DNA of 64,000 nucleotides, taken from the NCBI GenBank assembly GCA_009746045.1, contig RPFO01000079.1:1206785-1270784 (forward strand). Reading direction: 5' to 3'. The position numbers and the translations under genes are program-made. The stretch's first letter is position 1. Every line of letters begins with the position of its first letter. The DNA comes from Mesostigma viride (lineage: Eukaryota; Streptophyta; Mesostigmatophyceae; Mesostigmatales; Mesostigmataceae). Below the pieces are notes generated by a model. It saw nothing but the letters and a program-made list of their open reading frames with translations, was not told the DNA's origin and ran no database searches. Below, in pieces: positions 30,769-41,352 of the stretch.

Positions 30769-31221
30769 TTGTACATCACCACTGGTCTGCCTGGCATCTA
30801 CCCGCAAGCGTCCCTCACATTAAAGCTCACGTCGGAGGATACTAATTGCAAATACCTCGATCTTAACATTACCCATAACAAGAAGGGCTGGCGTACGGCT
30901 GTCTATGATAAGCGCAAGGATCCTAAATACCAGCAAATTCCTTTTATTCGTTACCCCGATATTCACAGTCTCCTTTCCCACACAGCAAAATATGGTGTTT
31001 TTCTTAGTCAGTTACATCGTTTTTCCCGTCTTTGTTCTTATCGTGTCGATTTCATCACGACTCTTGTTGAACTCTTGCATCGTTTGTTGGTCAAAGACTA
31101 TGACCGAGACATAATATGCTCCGTCAAGTCCGGTGTTTTTTGCAACGTCACCCACATCTGTTCGGTGCTGCCCCTTGGCACAAGCTCTACAAACAGGTCG
31201 TGGACCGGCTGGATCGCGTAG
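30769..31221 (+). pseudogene. PLE RT C-terminal fragment
   Basis: This 150-residue frame reads TGLPGIYPQASLTLKLTSED, then YLDLNITHNKKGWRTA and DPKYQQIPFIRYPD, near-identical to residues about 620-720 of the RT at 3967-6288. The last 20 or so residues shift frame relative to the full protein. There are no catalytic motifs in this fragment. Confidence 0.85.
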
Positions 31222-31500
31222 TATCTCCGCACATCTGAACCCTGATGATGCCTAGCTTTATTTAGTTATGTTGTGCCCATGCAGGGAGTAACTCTCTGCT
31301 GAGACGCCATGCCCTAGCTTTTTTGTATAGCTATGCTGATCTTCCCCCCCATGACAGGCTCCCCCTTCGCTGGGCATAGCTTGAAGATCATGGGGATGCA
31401 AGTGCCCTGGTGCACCTAGAGCAAGGGTCCTTTACATTCCCACCCTTGCAGGAAGTAGCTTAGAATGTATGATAGGCCATATGCCCCTTCTCTGGGCTAT

Positions 31501-32083
31501 TAATTAATTAATTAATAGACACGTGACTGCGTCACGTGAGCATAAGTCCTCGGTGGGAGGGGAACATGGGATGGAATGGATGGTATAAGCTATCTAGGTC
31601 CTAGTTACAGGGGTGTGGGCACCGCGGCCCGAATCGCTATGAATGCCATACTTGGTCACACGCGGAGCCCCCACAGGCTTGGGGGTGGTCTCCTTCATCA
31701 CTACTTGCCATCTATCCTTGCGCACCATCTGCCTCCATATTACAGACAAACCAGGAGGCTGCCCGGGGGTGAGCCCGTCACGTCTAGTGTAGCACATGTC
31801 CATGCCGAGTCTATCACGAAAAGTCCACGGGTGGCGGCCCTGCCGCGCGCGGCCGGGGGCACGCCAGGTGAGGACATATCGCCCAGGCTGGGTGGGCTTG
31901 GTGCCAGCTAGTCTATCTGATGTATCTACCTGATCTGTGCGGGCCAGGTGCCCGGCTAGGCCCAGGCGCCTGTGCCTAATAATGTGGGAAACATAGGGCA
32001 AATCAGCGTACAAATCCTCATTACTAATGTGCAAACCAAAGGGGATGTTAAGGGCCTTGCGCAGCATCTTGGTGACGGCGCCG
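31501..32083 (-). mobile_element. 5'-truncated LINE, second subfamily
   Basis: A 583-bp minus-strand insert flanked by the exact 12-bp TSD tctctgggctat (31489-31500 and 32084-32095). It encodes only the RT C-terminal tail (32067-31594: LRKALNIPFGLHISNEDLYA, IIRHRRLGLAGHLARTDQVD). That tail is clearly related to but distinct from the tail of the LINE at 15958-18026. The 3' end is a ttaattaattaattaa tail. Confidence 0.85.
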
Positions 32084-32162
32084 TCTCTGGGCTATGTGCT
32101 ACATATACTCCCAACGGAGTTATTCTGATCAGGCACTCCGCAAAGGTGAAAACCATTTGCGT

Positions 32163-32411
32163 TCAGTGCCGGGCCGCGGAAAACGCGGAAAAACGCGATC
32201 TGCAAATGAATCCGACCGTAATCGAACTGGGGACCTCTCGCACCAACTTTCGCTGACTATAGGACGGACGTCTCCGGTTACCATGGCATCGCCGACTTAC
32301 ACCTACAGTCATCCGCAAAAGTTCTCCTGTCCGGGGAGTGATGCAAGCCTGTCGGATTTGGTACTAGATAAATCACTCGAGATCTGTGTGTAGGAGTACT
32401 ACACACGTGTC
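32163..32411. other. Short unique spacer
   Basis: No gene is seen. It joins the chimeric insertion to the next PLE copy. Confidence 0.4.
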
Positions 32412-32420
32412 TGGAGTTAT

Positions 32421-33396
32421 CAAAGAGACAACCAGCGCAGGCCAGAAATCGGGAGAATCCGGACCATGGTAGCTCGAGCCTGCCGTTATCTTTTCCGCGT
32501 TTTCGAGTCGTTCAGGATGATGAAGATGAATGGTGATGGAAATGTGTATCCTTGTGCATTGAAATTATGGCTGGCTTACGTGTGGAGCGACTAGATGACC
32601 TAGACGGTGGGGCCGGAAACAGCATGCTTGATCAGGGCGTGTGTTTCTAGCCTAACTGGCCGGGAGTGTCTAGTGGTGAGCACCATTGCTGCGATCGCTC
32701 TCCCACCATTTACGAGGAAATACCCGCAAATGGAAAACCACTGAAAAGGTCTAGCTAGTCAGTCATCACGTTAGCCATGCCATGATTCCAAACGTCCAAG
32801 AACTGCACACGGTGCAAAGGCAAAAAGCCGGAGGACAGCACTTTCAAATGTGCGGCGGGAACCAAAAGCCCGCGGATGCCAGAAAACATCGTGTTGCGGC
32901 AGCGACGCGACGATGTGGACAACGAATCCAGTGCCAAGCTCGGAACGGCCGCAAAGGAGATCTGGCATCACAGGGTTCAGATGTGCGGAGATACTATGCG
33001 ATCCAGCCGGTCCACGACCTGTTTGTAGAGCTTGTGCCAAGGGGCAGCACCGAACAGATGTGGGTGACGTTGCAAAAAACATCGGACTTGACGGAGCATA
33101 ATGGCTCGGTCATAGTCTTTGACCAATAAACGCTGCAAGAGTTCAACAAGAGTCGTGATGAAATCAACACGATAAGAACAAAGACGGGAAAAACGATGTA
33201 ACTGAGAAAGAACAACACCATATTTTGCTGTGTGGGAAAGGAGACTGTGAATATCGGGGTAACGAATAAAAGGAATTTGCTGGTATTTAGGATCCTTGCG
33301 CTTATCATAGATAGCCGTACGCCAGCCCTTCTTGTTATGGGTAATGTTAAGATCGAGGTAATTGCAATGAGTATCCTCCGACGTGAGCTTTAATGT
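32421..33396 (-). mobile_element. 5'-truncated young PLE copy
   Basis: About 976 bp identical, as far as I can read, to 3411-4386 of the full element (constant offset of 29010). It keeps the pseudo-LTR and the last 140 or so RT codons. It is flanked by ggagttat at 32413-32420 and 33397-33404, an 8-bp TSD. It is inserted into a half-LINE 3' terminus (ggagttatgttcctaattaa). Confidence 0.88.
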
Positions 33397-33433
33397 GGAG
33401 TTATGTTCCTAATTAATTATTTAATTAATTAAT

Positions 33434-34013
33434 CTGAACCCTGTGATGCCAGATCTCCTTTGCGCACGGCCGTTCCGAGCTTGGCACTGGATTCGTTGTC
33501 CACATCGTCGCGTCGCTGCAGCAACACGATGTTTTCGGGCATACGCGGGCTTTTGGTTCCCGCCGCACATATTTGAAAGTGCTGTCCTCCGGCTTTTTGC
33601 CTTTGCACCGTGTGCAGTTCTTGGACGTTTGGAATCATGGCATGGCTAACGTAATGACCGACTAGCTAGACCTTTTTAGTGGTTTTCCATTTGCGGGTAT
33701 TTCCTCGTAAATGGAGGGAGAGCGATCGCAGCAATGGTGCTCACCACTACTAGACACTCCCGGCCAGTTAGGCTCAAAACACATGCCCGGCTGATCAAGC
33801 AAGCTGTTTCCGGCCCCACCGTCTAGGTCATCTAGTCGCTCTACACGTAAGCCAGCCGTAACTGCAATGCACAAGGCTACACATTTCCATCACCATTCAT
33901 ATTCATCATCCTGAACGACTCGAACACGCGGATAAGATAACGGCAGGCTCGAGCTACCATGGTCCGGATTCTCCCGATTTCTGGCCTGCGCTGCATGGTT
34001 GTCTCCTTGATAT
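33434..34013 (+). mobile_element. Older PLE 3' fragment, opposite orientation
   Basis: A sense-strand copy of the last 580 bp of the PLE (tctgaaccctgtgatgccag to ttgtctccttgata) with scattered differences from the young copies. It faces the copy at 32421-33396, so the pair makes an imperfect inverted repeat of about 0.57 kb per arm with a spacer of about 0.45 kb. Confidence 0.85.
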
Positions 34014-34396
34014 CAGTCTTACTTAGTTTGGGGCGAGGGGGATGAGCCTCGAGCCACGAGCCACGAGCCACGAGCCACGAGCGGACATGGCTGACGGCGG
34101 AGCTCAGAACTTTTGCGTCTGAGCCCCAACTGCAGTCAGATCACTTGCAACCACTGCGTCTTTTCTAGGCGCATCTGCTACTACCATATCGGTCAGCCGG
34201 TACAGCTGTAACGCAGTATTGTGACCGGTATTGTGACATATCACGTGACGAGCCATGCACGAGGTAGCCATGGCTGACGGCGGAGCTCATAACTTTCACG
34301 TTTGAGCACCGAATTTAGCCGTGAATATCACAGTCGACGCGTCTTTCTACGACGCACATGCTGATATAATTTTCCGAAGCTATTCCGCAATATACG

Positions 34397-36146
34397 ATGA
34401 GCAAACGCCCCTCGACGCAACGCAGCCTGGCGGCTGCGCTCGGCAATGAAAATACGTCTGCAGCTCCGGCTGCAGCTTCGCCCACCGGCCCAGAAGGCAG
34501 CGGCGCCACTAGCCAAGCTCTAGTGGTCGCCCAGCCCCCCGCTGAGCCCGCCTCCGGCTCGCCAGCAGCGTCGCCTGAACCCAAGCGCAGTCGCGCCCTG
34601 CCGAGCCGACCTGGGACGAGTTCGACTTTGACGCCAGCCAGCCCGGCTTTTTTGACAAGCTCACCCACGTGGTCGCATCCTGGCCTACGTGTTTTTCGGA
34701 TCGCACGCCTCGCTTCTTGAACTGTGCAAGCAGCTTTCTCACCAGGGCCGCCTTTTCAATGCCTTCCTTCAGAGGCGCCATTTCGACCACAGCACCCACA
34801 CCACCCGCCGCCCCCACCTCCAGCAATACGCCCTCTTTTCCCTCCTTGGACGCTCCATCGAGGCGCTTTGGCCCCCCACGCCCCTCCCCACCACCTTATA
34901 ACCGAATCCTCCATCCCCGCCCTCCTTAAGGAAGCTTTCGAGCAGCACGTGACCCCCCTTGCCACAGATGTGGCGGCAATGCCGGGCGGCACGCTGGCTG
35001 CTGAGCTCCCCACCATCTCCACCGCCACCTCCACCCTCCTCGCCTCCTCCACCGCCATGTACCACCCCCTCCTCCGACGCCATCACCGCCCAGCTCCGCG
35101 ACATCGACCAGCGTCTTAAGGACAATGCCATCGCTATCGAGGTCCTGCAGAACACCTCAGGCCTCACCGCCCAGGTGGTGAAGGACATCGCCGCCAAGCC
35201 AGCCCCTGCTGGCCTGGCCGGCGATGCTCCTCCCATCACGACCTGGGCGGACATGCTTAAGCCTGAGCACACCACCTCCACCACCTCCGCCGTCGCAGCA
35301 CAGCTCCAGCGCGGCAGACGCTTGACCTCCGCGAGGAGGCCTGCCGAGCTCGCCAAGCGCAGCCTTATTATAACGCTAGCTACCTTTTCAGTGGTTTTCC
35401 ATTTGCGGGTATTTCCTCGTACATGGTGGGAGAGCGATCGCAGCAATGGTGCTCACCACTAGACACTCCCGGCCAGTTAGGCTCGAAACACACGCCCTGA
35501 TCAAGCATGCTGTTTCCGGCCCCACCGTCTAGGTCATCTAGTCGCTCTACACGTAAGCCAGCCATAATTTCAATGCACAAGGATACACATTTCCATCACC
35601 ATTCATCTTCATCATGATTTCTGAACGACTCGAACACGCGGACAAGATAACGGCAGGCTCGAGCTACCATGGTCCGGATTCTCCCGATTTCTGGCCTGCA
35701 CTGGTTGTCTCCTTGATATACTCAAGAACTTCGACATGGAGGAAGGTGAGAATTCCGAGAAGCTTGCACGTGCGTTTGAGAGCAAAATCCTTGCACACAT
35801 GGGCCTCCTTGGTGAGATTAAGCTGACCGCCCACCGCCTGCCCCGCGCGCGGGGTAAGGCAGGGGCGCCTCCGCTTCTTCTCATCTTTGAGAGCCCAGCG
35901 GACAAGATTTCGTTTCTCAGACGCCGCAAGCGGCTCGAGAACACTCCCTTCACTGTGGACGACGACTTGACCCTGGCGCAGCAACAACGGCGACGGGAGC
36001 TATGGCCGACCTACCTCCAGCTCCGGCAGACCAAGGCGGGCCAGCCGGCGTACTGGAAGGGGGCGGCCATCTACGTCGGCCACAAGCCCTGGCACGCGAC
36101 CCCCTCGACCACCGCGGCCCCAGCGACCCCAGACGCCCCAGCCTAG
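34397..36146 (+). pseudogene. LINE ORF1-type RNA-binding protein
   Basis: The start MSKRPSTQRSLAAALGNEN matches copy B. The middle (ITAQLRDIDQRLKDNAIAIE, VLQNTSGLTAQVVKDIAAKP, WADMLKPEH) includes a likely coiled coil. The C-terminal domain is best kept here: ARAFESKILAHMGLLGEIKL, then PPLLLIFESPADKISFLRRR, DLTLAQQQRRRELWPTYL, AYWKGAAIYVGHKPW, ending at a stop at 36144-36146. This is the RRM and C-terminal RNA-binding layout of LINE ORF1 proteins. There are frameshifts in the N-terminal half, and a PLE insertion splits it near 35380. Confidence 0.75.
35380..35722 (+). mobile_element. 5'-truncated PLE terminal repeat nested in ORF1
   Basis: A sense-strand copy of about 340 bp of the PLE pseudo-LTR (from taccttttcagtggttttcc to ctccttgata). 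On either side the ORF1 text of copy B resumes (gcgcagcctta left, tcaagaacttcgac right). About ten target bases are altered and no clean TSD is seen. Confidence 0.8.
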
Positions 36147-36468
36147 GGGAATACAACAGCAGTAGTGTAGAATAGTTAGACAGTGGCCTTGTACATACCC
36201 GCCTACTACAGGCACTATACCAGCTGAGGCCTAGCATTTTTAGTCATGTACATGTGTGCCTATGATGAGCCACCCTCCAGACGATGCCTAGCTTTATTTA
36301 ATTATTATGCAGTGCCCATGCAGGGACTCAGTCACTCTCTGCTGAGAAGCCATGCCCTAGCTCCTGTATAGCTATGTTGATCTTCCCCACCTATGACGGG
36401 CTCCCCTTAGCTGGGAGTTGCCCGAGACTCTGGGTGGTGCAGGTGCCCTAGTGCACCTAGAGCAAGTT

Positions 36469-38177
36469 GTTACGACCCGATTCTTCTACTCTACCTCGAC
36501 CCCAGGATCTAACCTGTCCTAGACTAACTAACCCGGTAGAAGAAGGTGAACCCTGTTCTGCATTTTGAAAGATCGTTGAACTCCCGACTCTAATGCTTTC
36601 CGATAATTGTTTCCATACTAAGCAATTGACACATTTACTTAGACATTACTGGCAATAACGTACATCCATGGTTCGACTAGCTATAACAAGCCATATCTAA
36701 GGTCGAACTGTCAACACAAGGACATTGCAACACCTAAATTGGCCGACAGACTCGTGCGTGCTCGGGCCAAACATGGCCCTCGCCCGTACGATCACAGGTA
36801 GGTTAGATCTACCCACTCTAATGCCACGTGGGGCGGCGCTGGTCCAGACCACACAGAGTGCCAACGGTCCAGGCCCTAAAGTACGCAGCGCGGCGCGACT
36901 GCACCGGCCCACAATACTGAACAATTGATATGTCACTGGACCAGGTAACAACCAGTCAAAAGGGTCCTAATAACCGCACGTAAACGTAGGAACGACAACA
37001 GCCGTAACCACGGACTGTTTCGGAGTAGCTGAGGCTACCAAGAACGTAAGGCCTCTATTTACGGCCGTAATAACACAGTTTGTTACGCGCCGTAACACAG
37101 GTCTCCCCCCCATAAAAGGTAGGGAGTCCTCTCCCTACGTCAGGACTAGCATAAACACTGGATCATAAACAGAGGTAGGTCGGTACTGAATAAAAAACCT
37201 ATCGCACCCAACTATAACCCAACACAATCAACTAGCCACCCAGGGCTTCCAGCGCAAATATGTTAACCTCGGGTCCACCCCAAATGGTGTAGGGATCACC
37301 AGCACCACGCCGGGTGTGAGGCTCCCCTAACTGCCTTGCACTAACTGGCTTGCCGGGAGGGACGGCACTAGGCAGGACACGCGTAGGAAACAATACTCAC
37401 ACCAACAACCAAGGATAACCAACCAGCTGGCCAAGCATAGAGGGCGACTCTATATACCGGAGGGACAACACCCTCAGGTCGGGCCTAGAGCCCTCTATCT
37501 ATTGGCCATCAGCCTGGTAGGTCCCGCGCGTCGCGATCAGCACATCCAAGTACGCGCGGTAATGAACGACATCCTCGTCGTTGTCATGGCGGCCAATGGT
37601 AAGGTAGTAGGCATCCTCCCACACAACGGTAGGAAACAAAACCAGGAAAGCCCAGTAACACCGATGTTGGGTGATCACAATGAGCATACAAGCCTAATCA
37701 AAATCATTGGCTACACTCGAACAGTCAGGAAAAAGGGTTCCAATGCCAGGAGGCAGAGTACACGCAGATAGGGACGGCTCGCACAGGTCAGCCGAGGGCG
37801 CACCAACGTGGAGAAGAACAGATGCAACAGCAGATCCACGTTGGCATGCCACATCCGGATGTGCCGAATCTCACGATCCTCTAAGATGCGAAGATCCTGT
37901 CGCGCGTTGGTGGACAGGGGACCACTAGCGCTGGCACGGGGCGGGGGGGGGCACTGTAGGCATCCGACCCCTCACTGACCGGGCAGCGGCGCAGGCCATC
38001 AAGCGTCCCAAACCGCGGTAGGCCTTGTACAGCAGCATATACAACAACACCATATGGTACGACGGCCTGTCAGAATCCAGCGGCAGCGCTGGATCAGATA
38101 GAATGTCAAGGCGCTAGGTGAAGGACGCGGAGCGGATCGTCAGCATCCAGCCAGCCACTCGATCACCAAGCGCACCT
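36469..38177. mobile_element. Possible LTR-element remnant
   Basis: The half-LINE stops and unrelated sequence begins with tgttacgacccgattc, a TG start common in LTRs. A TATA-like cataaaaggtag lies near 37110. No second LTR, primer-binding site or coding domain was recognised. The family and the limits are guesses. Confidence 0.25.
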
Positions 38178-38210
38178 GCCCTAAGCTCGTCTGGATTTGT
38201 ACTAGAACAC
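38178..38210 (+). repeat. 33-bp match, inverted, to 46473-46505
   Basis: The sequence gccctaagctcgtctggatt through actagaacac recurs as its exact reverse complement at 46473-46505, 8.3 kb away. At both sites it follows a stop-like TAA. It probably marks the 3' part of one element family present twice in opposite orientation. Confidence 0.7.
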
Positions 38211-38298
38211 GCAATTTGTAGTTCATTTTGAAAAGTTGTATTTTATTGAATTTAAAGTTTCCACTTAAGTCTCTGAGGAAGGGGAAGTTCATAGGACC

Positions 38299-38491
38299 CG
38301 TGACACCGTGACATCGTGACACCGTGACACCGTGACACCTCAAAATGCATATAAACACACATCTTTGCAGGTATGCAGTGATTATTAATGGGGATGATGT
38401 ATTCAATGGGTCATTGCAAGTTTTACCTATGCTTCTGACACCGTGACACCGTGACACCGTGACACCGTGACACCGTGACACCGTGACACCG
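38299..38491 (+). repeat. GTGACACC octamer repeats
   Basis: Two runs of the 8-bp unit gtgacacc (38299-38340 and 38437-38489) separated by about 100 bp of unique sequence. The same octamer appears in reverse complement at 44.0-44.8 kb and in both arms of the inverted repeat at 39.4-39.7 kb. Confidence 0.9.
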
Positions 38492-38772
38492 CAAATACCA
38501 CGTATACACCTTCATAATAATCCTAGTAGAGACATTCATTTCTCCATACATCTCGGTCATCTCACCATATATCGTCTCATGTTGATGTATTCTTGTTGTG
38601 CGTGTAGGTACCTTGCCGGGTCATGACAAGTTCAGCCATTCCTCGTTTATGCGGTCCAACGTCGCTTCAATAGGGCATGTGATTAATATCTGGTAACAAC
38701 TTATATATGTTGGCACGCCATGCGTCCAGGAATAGCTGTCTCACTTAATATGCATGCAAGCAACCATCAAAA

Positions 38773-39177
38773 TCACTTTGTCATGAAATCACTTGCCGGG
38801 ATTTCAGTTTCTCCCTGGCCGGCCTGAAAAAGCTGGTTCTTTATAAACTCTTTCCGATCCGCAGGCTTCTTAGACCACATGTCGGTCCTCATCGTCCTGA
38901 GCTCCTCGAAATGCACGCTTCTCAAACAATGGCGGCCACAACCACAGTCCCAGTCCCTGCAAAGTGCCGCAGCCAAGGACGAATCCTGGGTGCATTTCGC
39001 CAACACGGCGGCTGCAGATAACCGGACCCCGCGCCTCGCCATCATATTGAACACGACGACGCCCAGGAGTAATAGCAAGAAGAACATTCCCAAAACCTGC
39101 CAACCCAGCGCCCCCGCACTGGGCTCCATGAAAACGCCGGGTCTCGCCATGGCTATGTCAACTGGGCAATGTTGCAA
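38773..39177 (-). CDS. Hypothetical protein with one membrane segment
   Basis: A 134-residue frame. Residues about 26-46 (WQVLGMFFLLLLLGVVVFNM) form a likely membrane helix, followed by a Cys-rich stretch (CRDWDCGCGRHCL) and a charged segment (EELRTMRTDMWSKKPADRKE). The last part resembles N-terminal regions seen in some large algal and metazoan transposon proteins (Cys cluster, then an MR box, then a basic helix), but the likeness is loose. No neighbouring gene helps. It could equally be a fragment. Confidence 0.35.
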   Translation of the reverse strand: MQHCPVDIAMARPGVFMEPSAGALGWQVLGMFFLLLLLGVVVFNMMARRGVRLSAAAVLAKCTQDSSLAAALCRDWDCGCGRHCLRSVHFEELRTMRTDMWSKKPADRKEFIKNQLFQAGQGETEIPASDFMTK

Positions 39178-39391
39178 ACATCATTTGTCCCCCCCCTCCC
39201 CATCTATTTCTACGTTGGCAGATGGCAAACGTAGATCCCCACGCCATGTGGGGGGGGAATAAAACATGGCAGACCGGGATGTCACGCCAGCCCGGTCTGC
39301 CCGAGTTGTTTAGCCCATGTTACCTCATTTGGCAGCGATCACCATCGCTGCCGCTCTCGTGAATTCGGGGTGAAAGCGCACGGTGTCACGG

Positions 39392-39676
39392 TGTCTCAAC
39401 ATGTTTGTAGTTGGTTTGTAGTTGGTGTCTCGGTGTCTCAGAAACTCGTGGTCCGCATTGAGTGGGTGTCACGGTGTCACGACATCTGATTGGCCCGGTT
39501 CAGATTCGTTTTTTTTTTAATTTTTTTTTAATTCGTTTTTTTTTTTTTTTAATTTGGGGCGAATCTGAACCGGGCCAATCAGATGTCGTGACACCGTGAC
39601 ACCCACTCAATGCGGACCACGAGTTTCTGAGACACCGAGACACCAACTACAAACCAACTACAAACATGTTGAGACA
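39392..39676. repeat. Perfect 117-bp inverted repeat with A/T loop
   Basis: The arms 39392-39508 and 39560-39676 are exact reverse complements as read, separated by a 51-bp loop made almost wholly of T and A runs. Each arm contains the GTGACACC octamer and a ggcccggttcagattcg inner end. It could be a foldback/MITE-like element or a hairpin-forming palindrome. No coding content. Confidence 0.9.
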
Positions 39677-40626
39677 TGGGTGTCACAACCGATGTCACAA
39701 GGTGTGCAGCAGGTTTCCTTTCAATCCCCGAGGAAATTATCAACCATTCATCGGCCATTCTGGTCAGGATAGCTAAGAATGGCTAGCGAATAAAAAGGCA
39801 GTATCGAGGCTGGAAATTTTAGTGTATGCTCCTAGGGTCATATATTACTTGCCGTTATTTTTTTTCGCCACAAATTCTGCGGAGTCCTTCCATTTTGGCG
39901 TCATTCACAGGTGGGTGCCTGTTTTGTCGCCGATTTTCTCTCGACCCCACCTACCTGCAGCAAAAAATTTTCCCGATGAAAGTCGCCCTAACATCTGGTT
40001 TTTGACACTAACCGACGCAGTTTTTAGTTTTTAAGGCCTTGACCGAAGCACTTTTTTCATTACCGGCTCAGTTTGCTTTAACCGAGCTGGCGCGATTTTT
40101 AATCCAATTTCTAGGCTGGGCCAGGCGTCGCAGACCCGTAATCCGTTTTTAAGTGCTTTTGTGCCCGATATCGTGTCTTTTGCAGGCGTTCTTGGCATCA
40201 AAGACGCCGTGGCGTCAGGGGCTAAAACGGACCTCCGCACGTTCGTTAACTGCGGCGAGCATGTCAATGCCGCCAGCAATTTTTGCTGCCGCGTCTGTGA
40301 AACGATTGCGATGCAAGACCGTTGTCGACGTGACGGAGTGGTATGTGCACATTCAGGTGCGAATTTCTTCGCTGTTGAAACCCCGGCCGGTAGCAGACAA
40401 GTATTTCACCGTATCCCCTTTCCCCGAGTCTCTCTTTTCCGTCATGTTTTCATCTTACGGAAAGCGCGTATAAAGCATCAGTGAGCGACAGTATGATGGC
40501 GAGCCGTTTGCTCGCATCAGGGCTGTGCGGCTTATTCTAGAGAGAAGCGACATCAAGCAGATTTTGCAGCCGGATGTGAGGGAGGGGCCCTGCTGGGGTG
40601 GGAATAAACTGCTGTGAGTGACCGAT
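39677..40626. other. No recognised gene
   Basis: Open frames near 40153-40484 on the plus strand show no domain. The stretch ends at the compound microsatellite. Confidence 0.35.
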
Positions 40627-40630
40627 CCAC

Positions 40631-41159
40631 TCCCTTCCTCCCTCCCTCCCTCCCTCCCTCCCTCCCTCCCTCCCTTCCTCCCTCGTGAACTCACTCGTGG
40701 ACTCACTCCCTCACCCACCCACCCACCCACCCACCCACCCACCCACCCACCCACCCACCCACCCACCCACCCACCCACCCACCCACCCACCCACCCACCC
40801 ACCCACCCACCCACCCACCCACCCACCCACCCACCCACCCACCCACCCACCCACCCACCCACCCACCCACCCACCCACCCACCCACCCCCCACCCACCCA
40901 CCCACCCACACCCACCCACCCACCCACCCACCCACCCACCCACCCACCCACCCACCACCCACCCACCCACCCACCCACCCACCCACCCACCCACCCACCC
41001 ACCCACCCACCCACCCACCCACCCACCCACCACCCACCCACCCACCCACCCACCCACCCACCCACCCACCCACCCACCCACCCACCCACCCACCCACCCA
41101 CCCACCCACCCACCCACCCACCCACCACCCACCCACCCACCCACCCACCCACCCACTCA

Positions 41160-41239
<80 letters not shown>

Positions 41240-41350
41240 CTCACTCACTCACTCACTCACTCACTCACTCACTCACTCACTCACTCACTCACTCACTCAC
41301 TCACTCACTCACTCACTCACTCACTCACTCACTCACTCACTCACTCACTT
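40631..41350 (+). repeat. Compound tetranucleotide tract, four successive motifs
   Basis: In order: (ctcc)n at 40631-40686, an interrupted bridge, (ccca)n at about 40711-41155 with a few one-base slips, (gcac)n at 41161-41240, then (tcac)n at 41241-41349. Each motif differs from the next by a single base. The tract is open in several frames on both strands (Thr-His-Pro-Pro or Gly-Trp-Val repeats), which I treat as an artefact of the repeat. Confidence 0.95.
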
Positions 41351-41352
41351 AG

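Larger units (their letters stand above)
30523..32121 (+). mobile_element. PLE/half-LINE chimeric retro-insertion
   Basis: The block is bounded by an exact 41-bp direct repeat (30482-30522 and 32122-32162, starting attctgatcaggcactccgc). From left to right it holds the sense C-terminal part of a PLE RT (to about 31240), then without a gap the 3' UTR of the half-LINE (from tgatgcctagctttatttag at 31246), and finally the half-LINE terminus gtgctacatatactcccaac ggagtt at 32096-32121. The joint lies in a shared TGATGCC. Two later insertions sit inside: a PLE tail (30537-30721) and a LINE fragment (31501-32083). The 3' end is that of the half-LINE, so the LINE machinery probably did the priming and then switched template to PLE RNA. 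Confidence 0.75.
34030..36468 (+). mobile_element. Half-LINE copy C
   Basis: The 5' UTR carries four cgagcca units and then two tandem copies of an element-specific block (acatggctgacggcggagct near 34086 and ccatggctgacggcggagct near 34267). The ORF1 region is 34397-36146 and is followed at once by the same 3' UTR as copy B (gatgcctagctttattta near 36280). It ends abruptly at gcacctagagcaag (36468), where unrelated sequence begins. A PLE fragment interrupts ORF1 at about 35380-35722. Like copy B it has no RT after ORF1, so the ORF1-only layout is repeated. Confidence 0.75.

Noticed and set aside
32190-32260. Antisense tRNA-like box (aatcgaactggggacctctc)
   Set aside because: The putative T-arm does not pair and no acceptor or anticodon stems could be drawn.
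38140-38481. Open frames reading SRCHGVTV repeats here and at 44180-44553
   Set aside because: They are translations of the 8-bp octamer repeat, open by chance.
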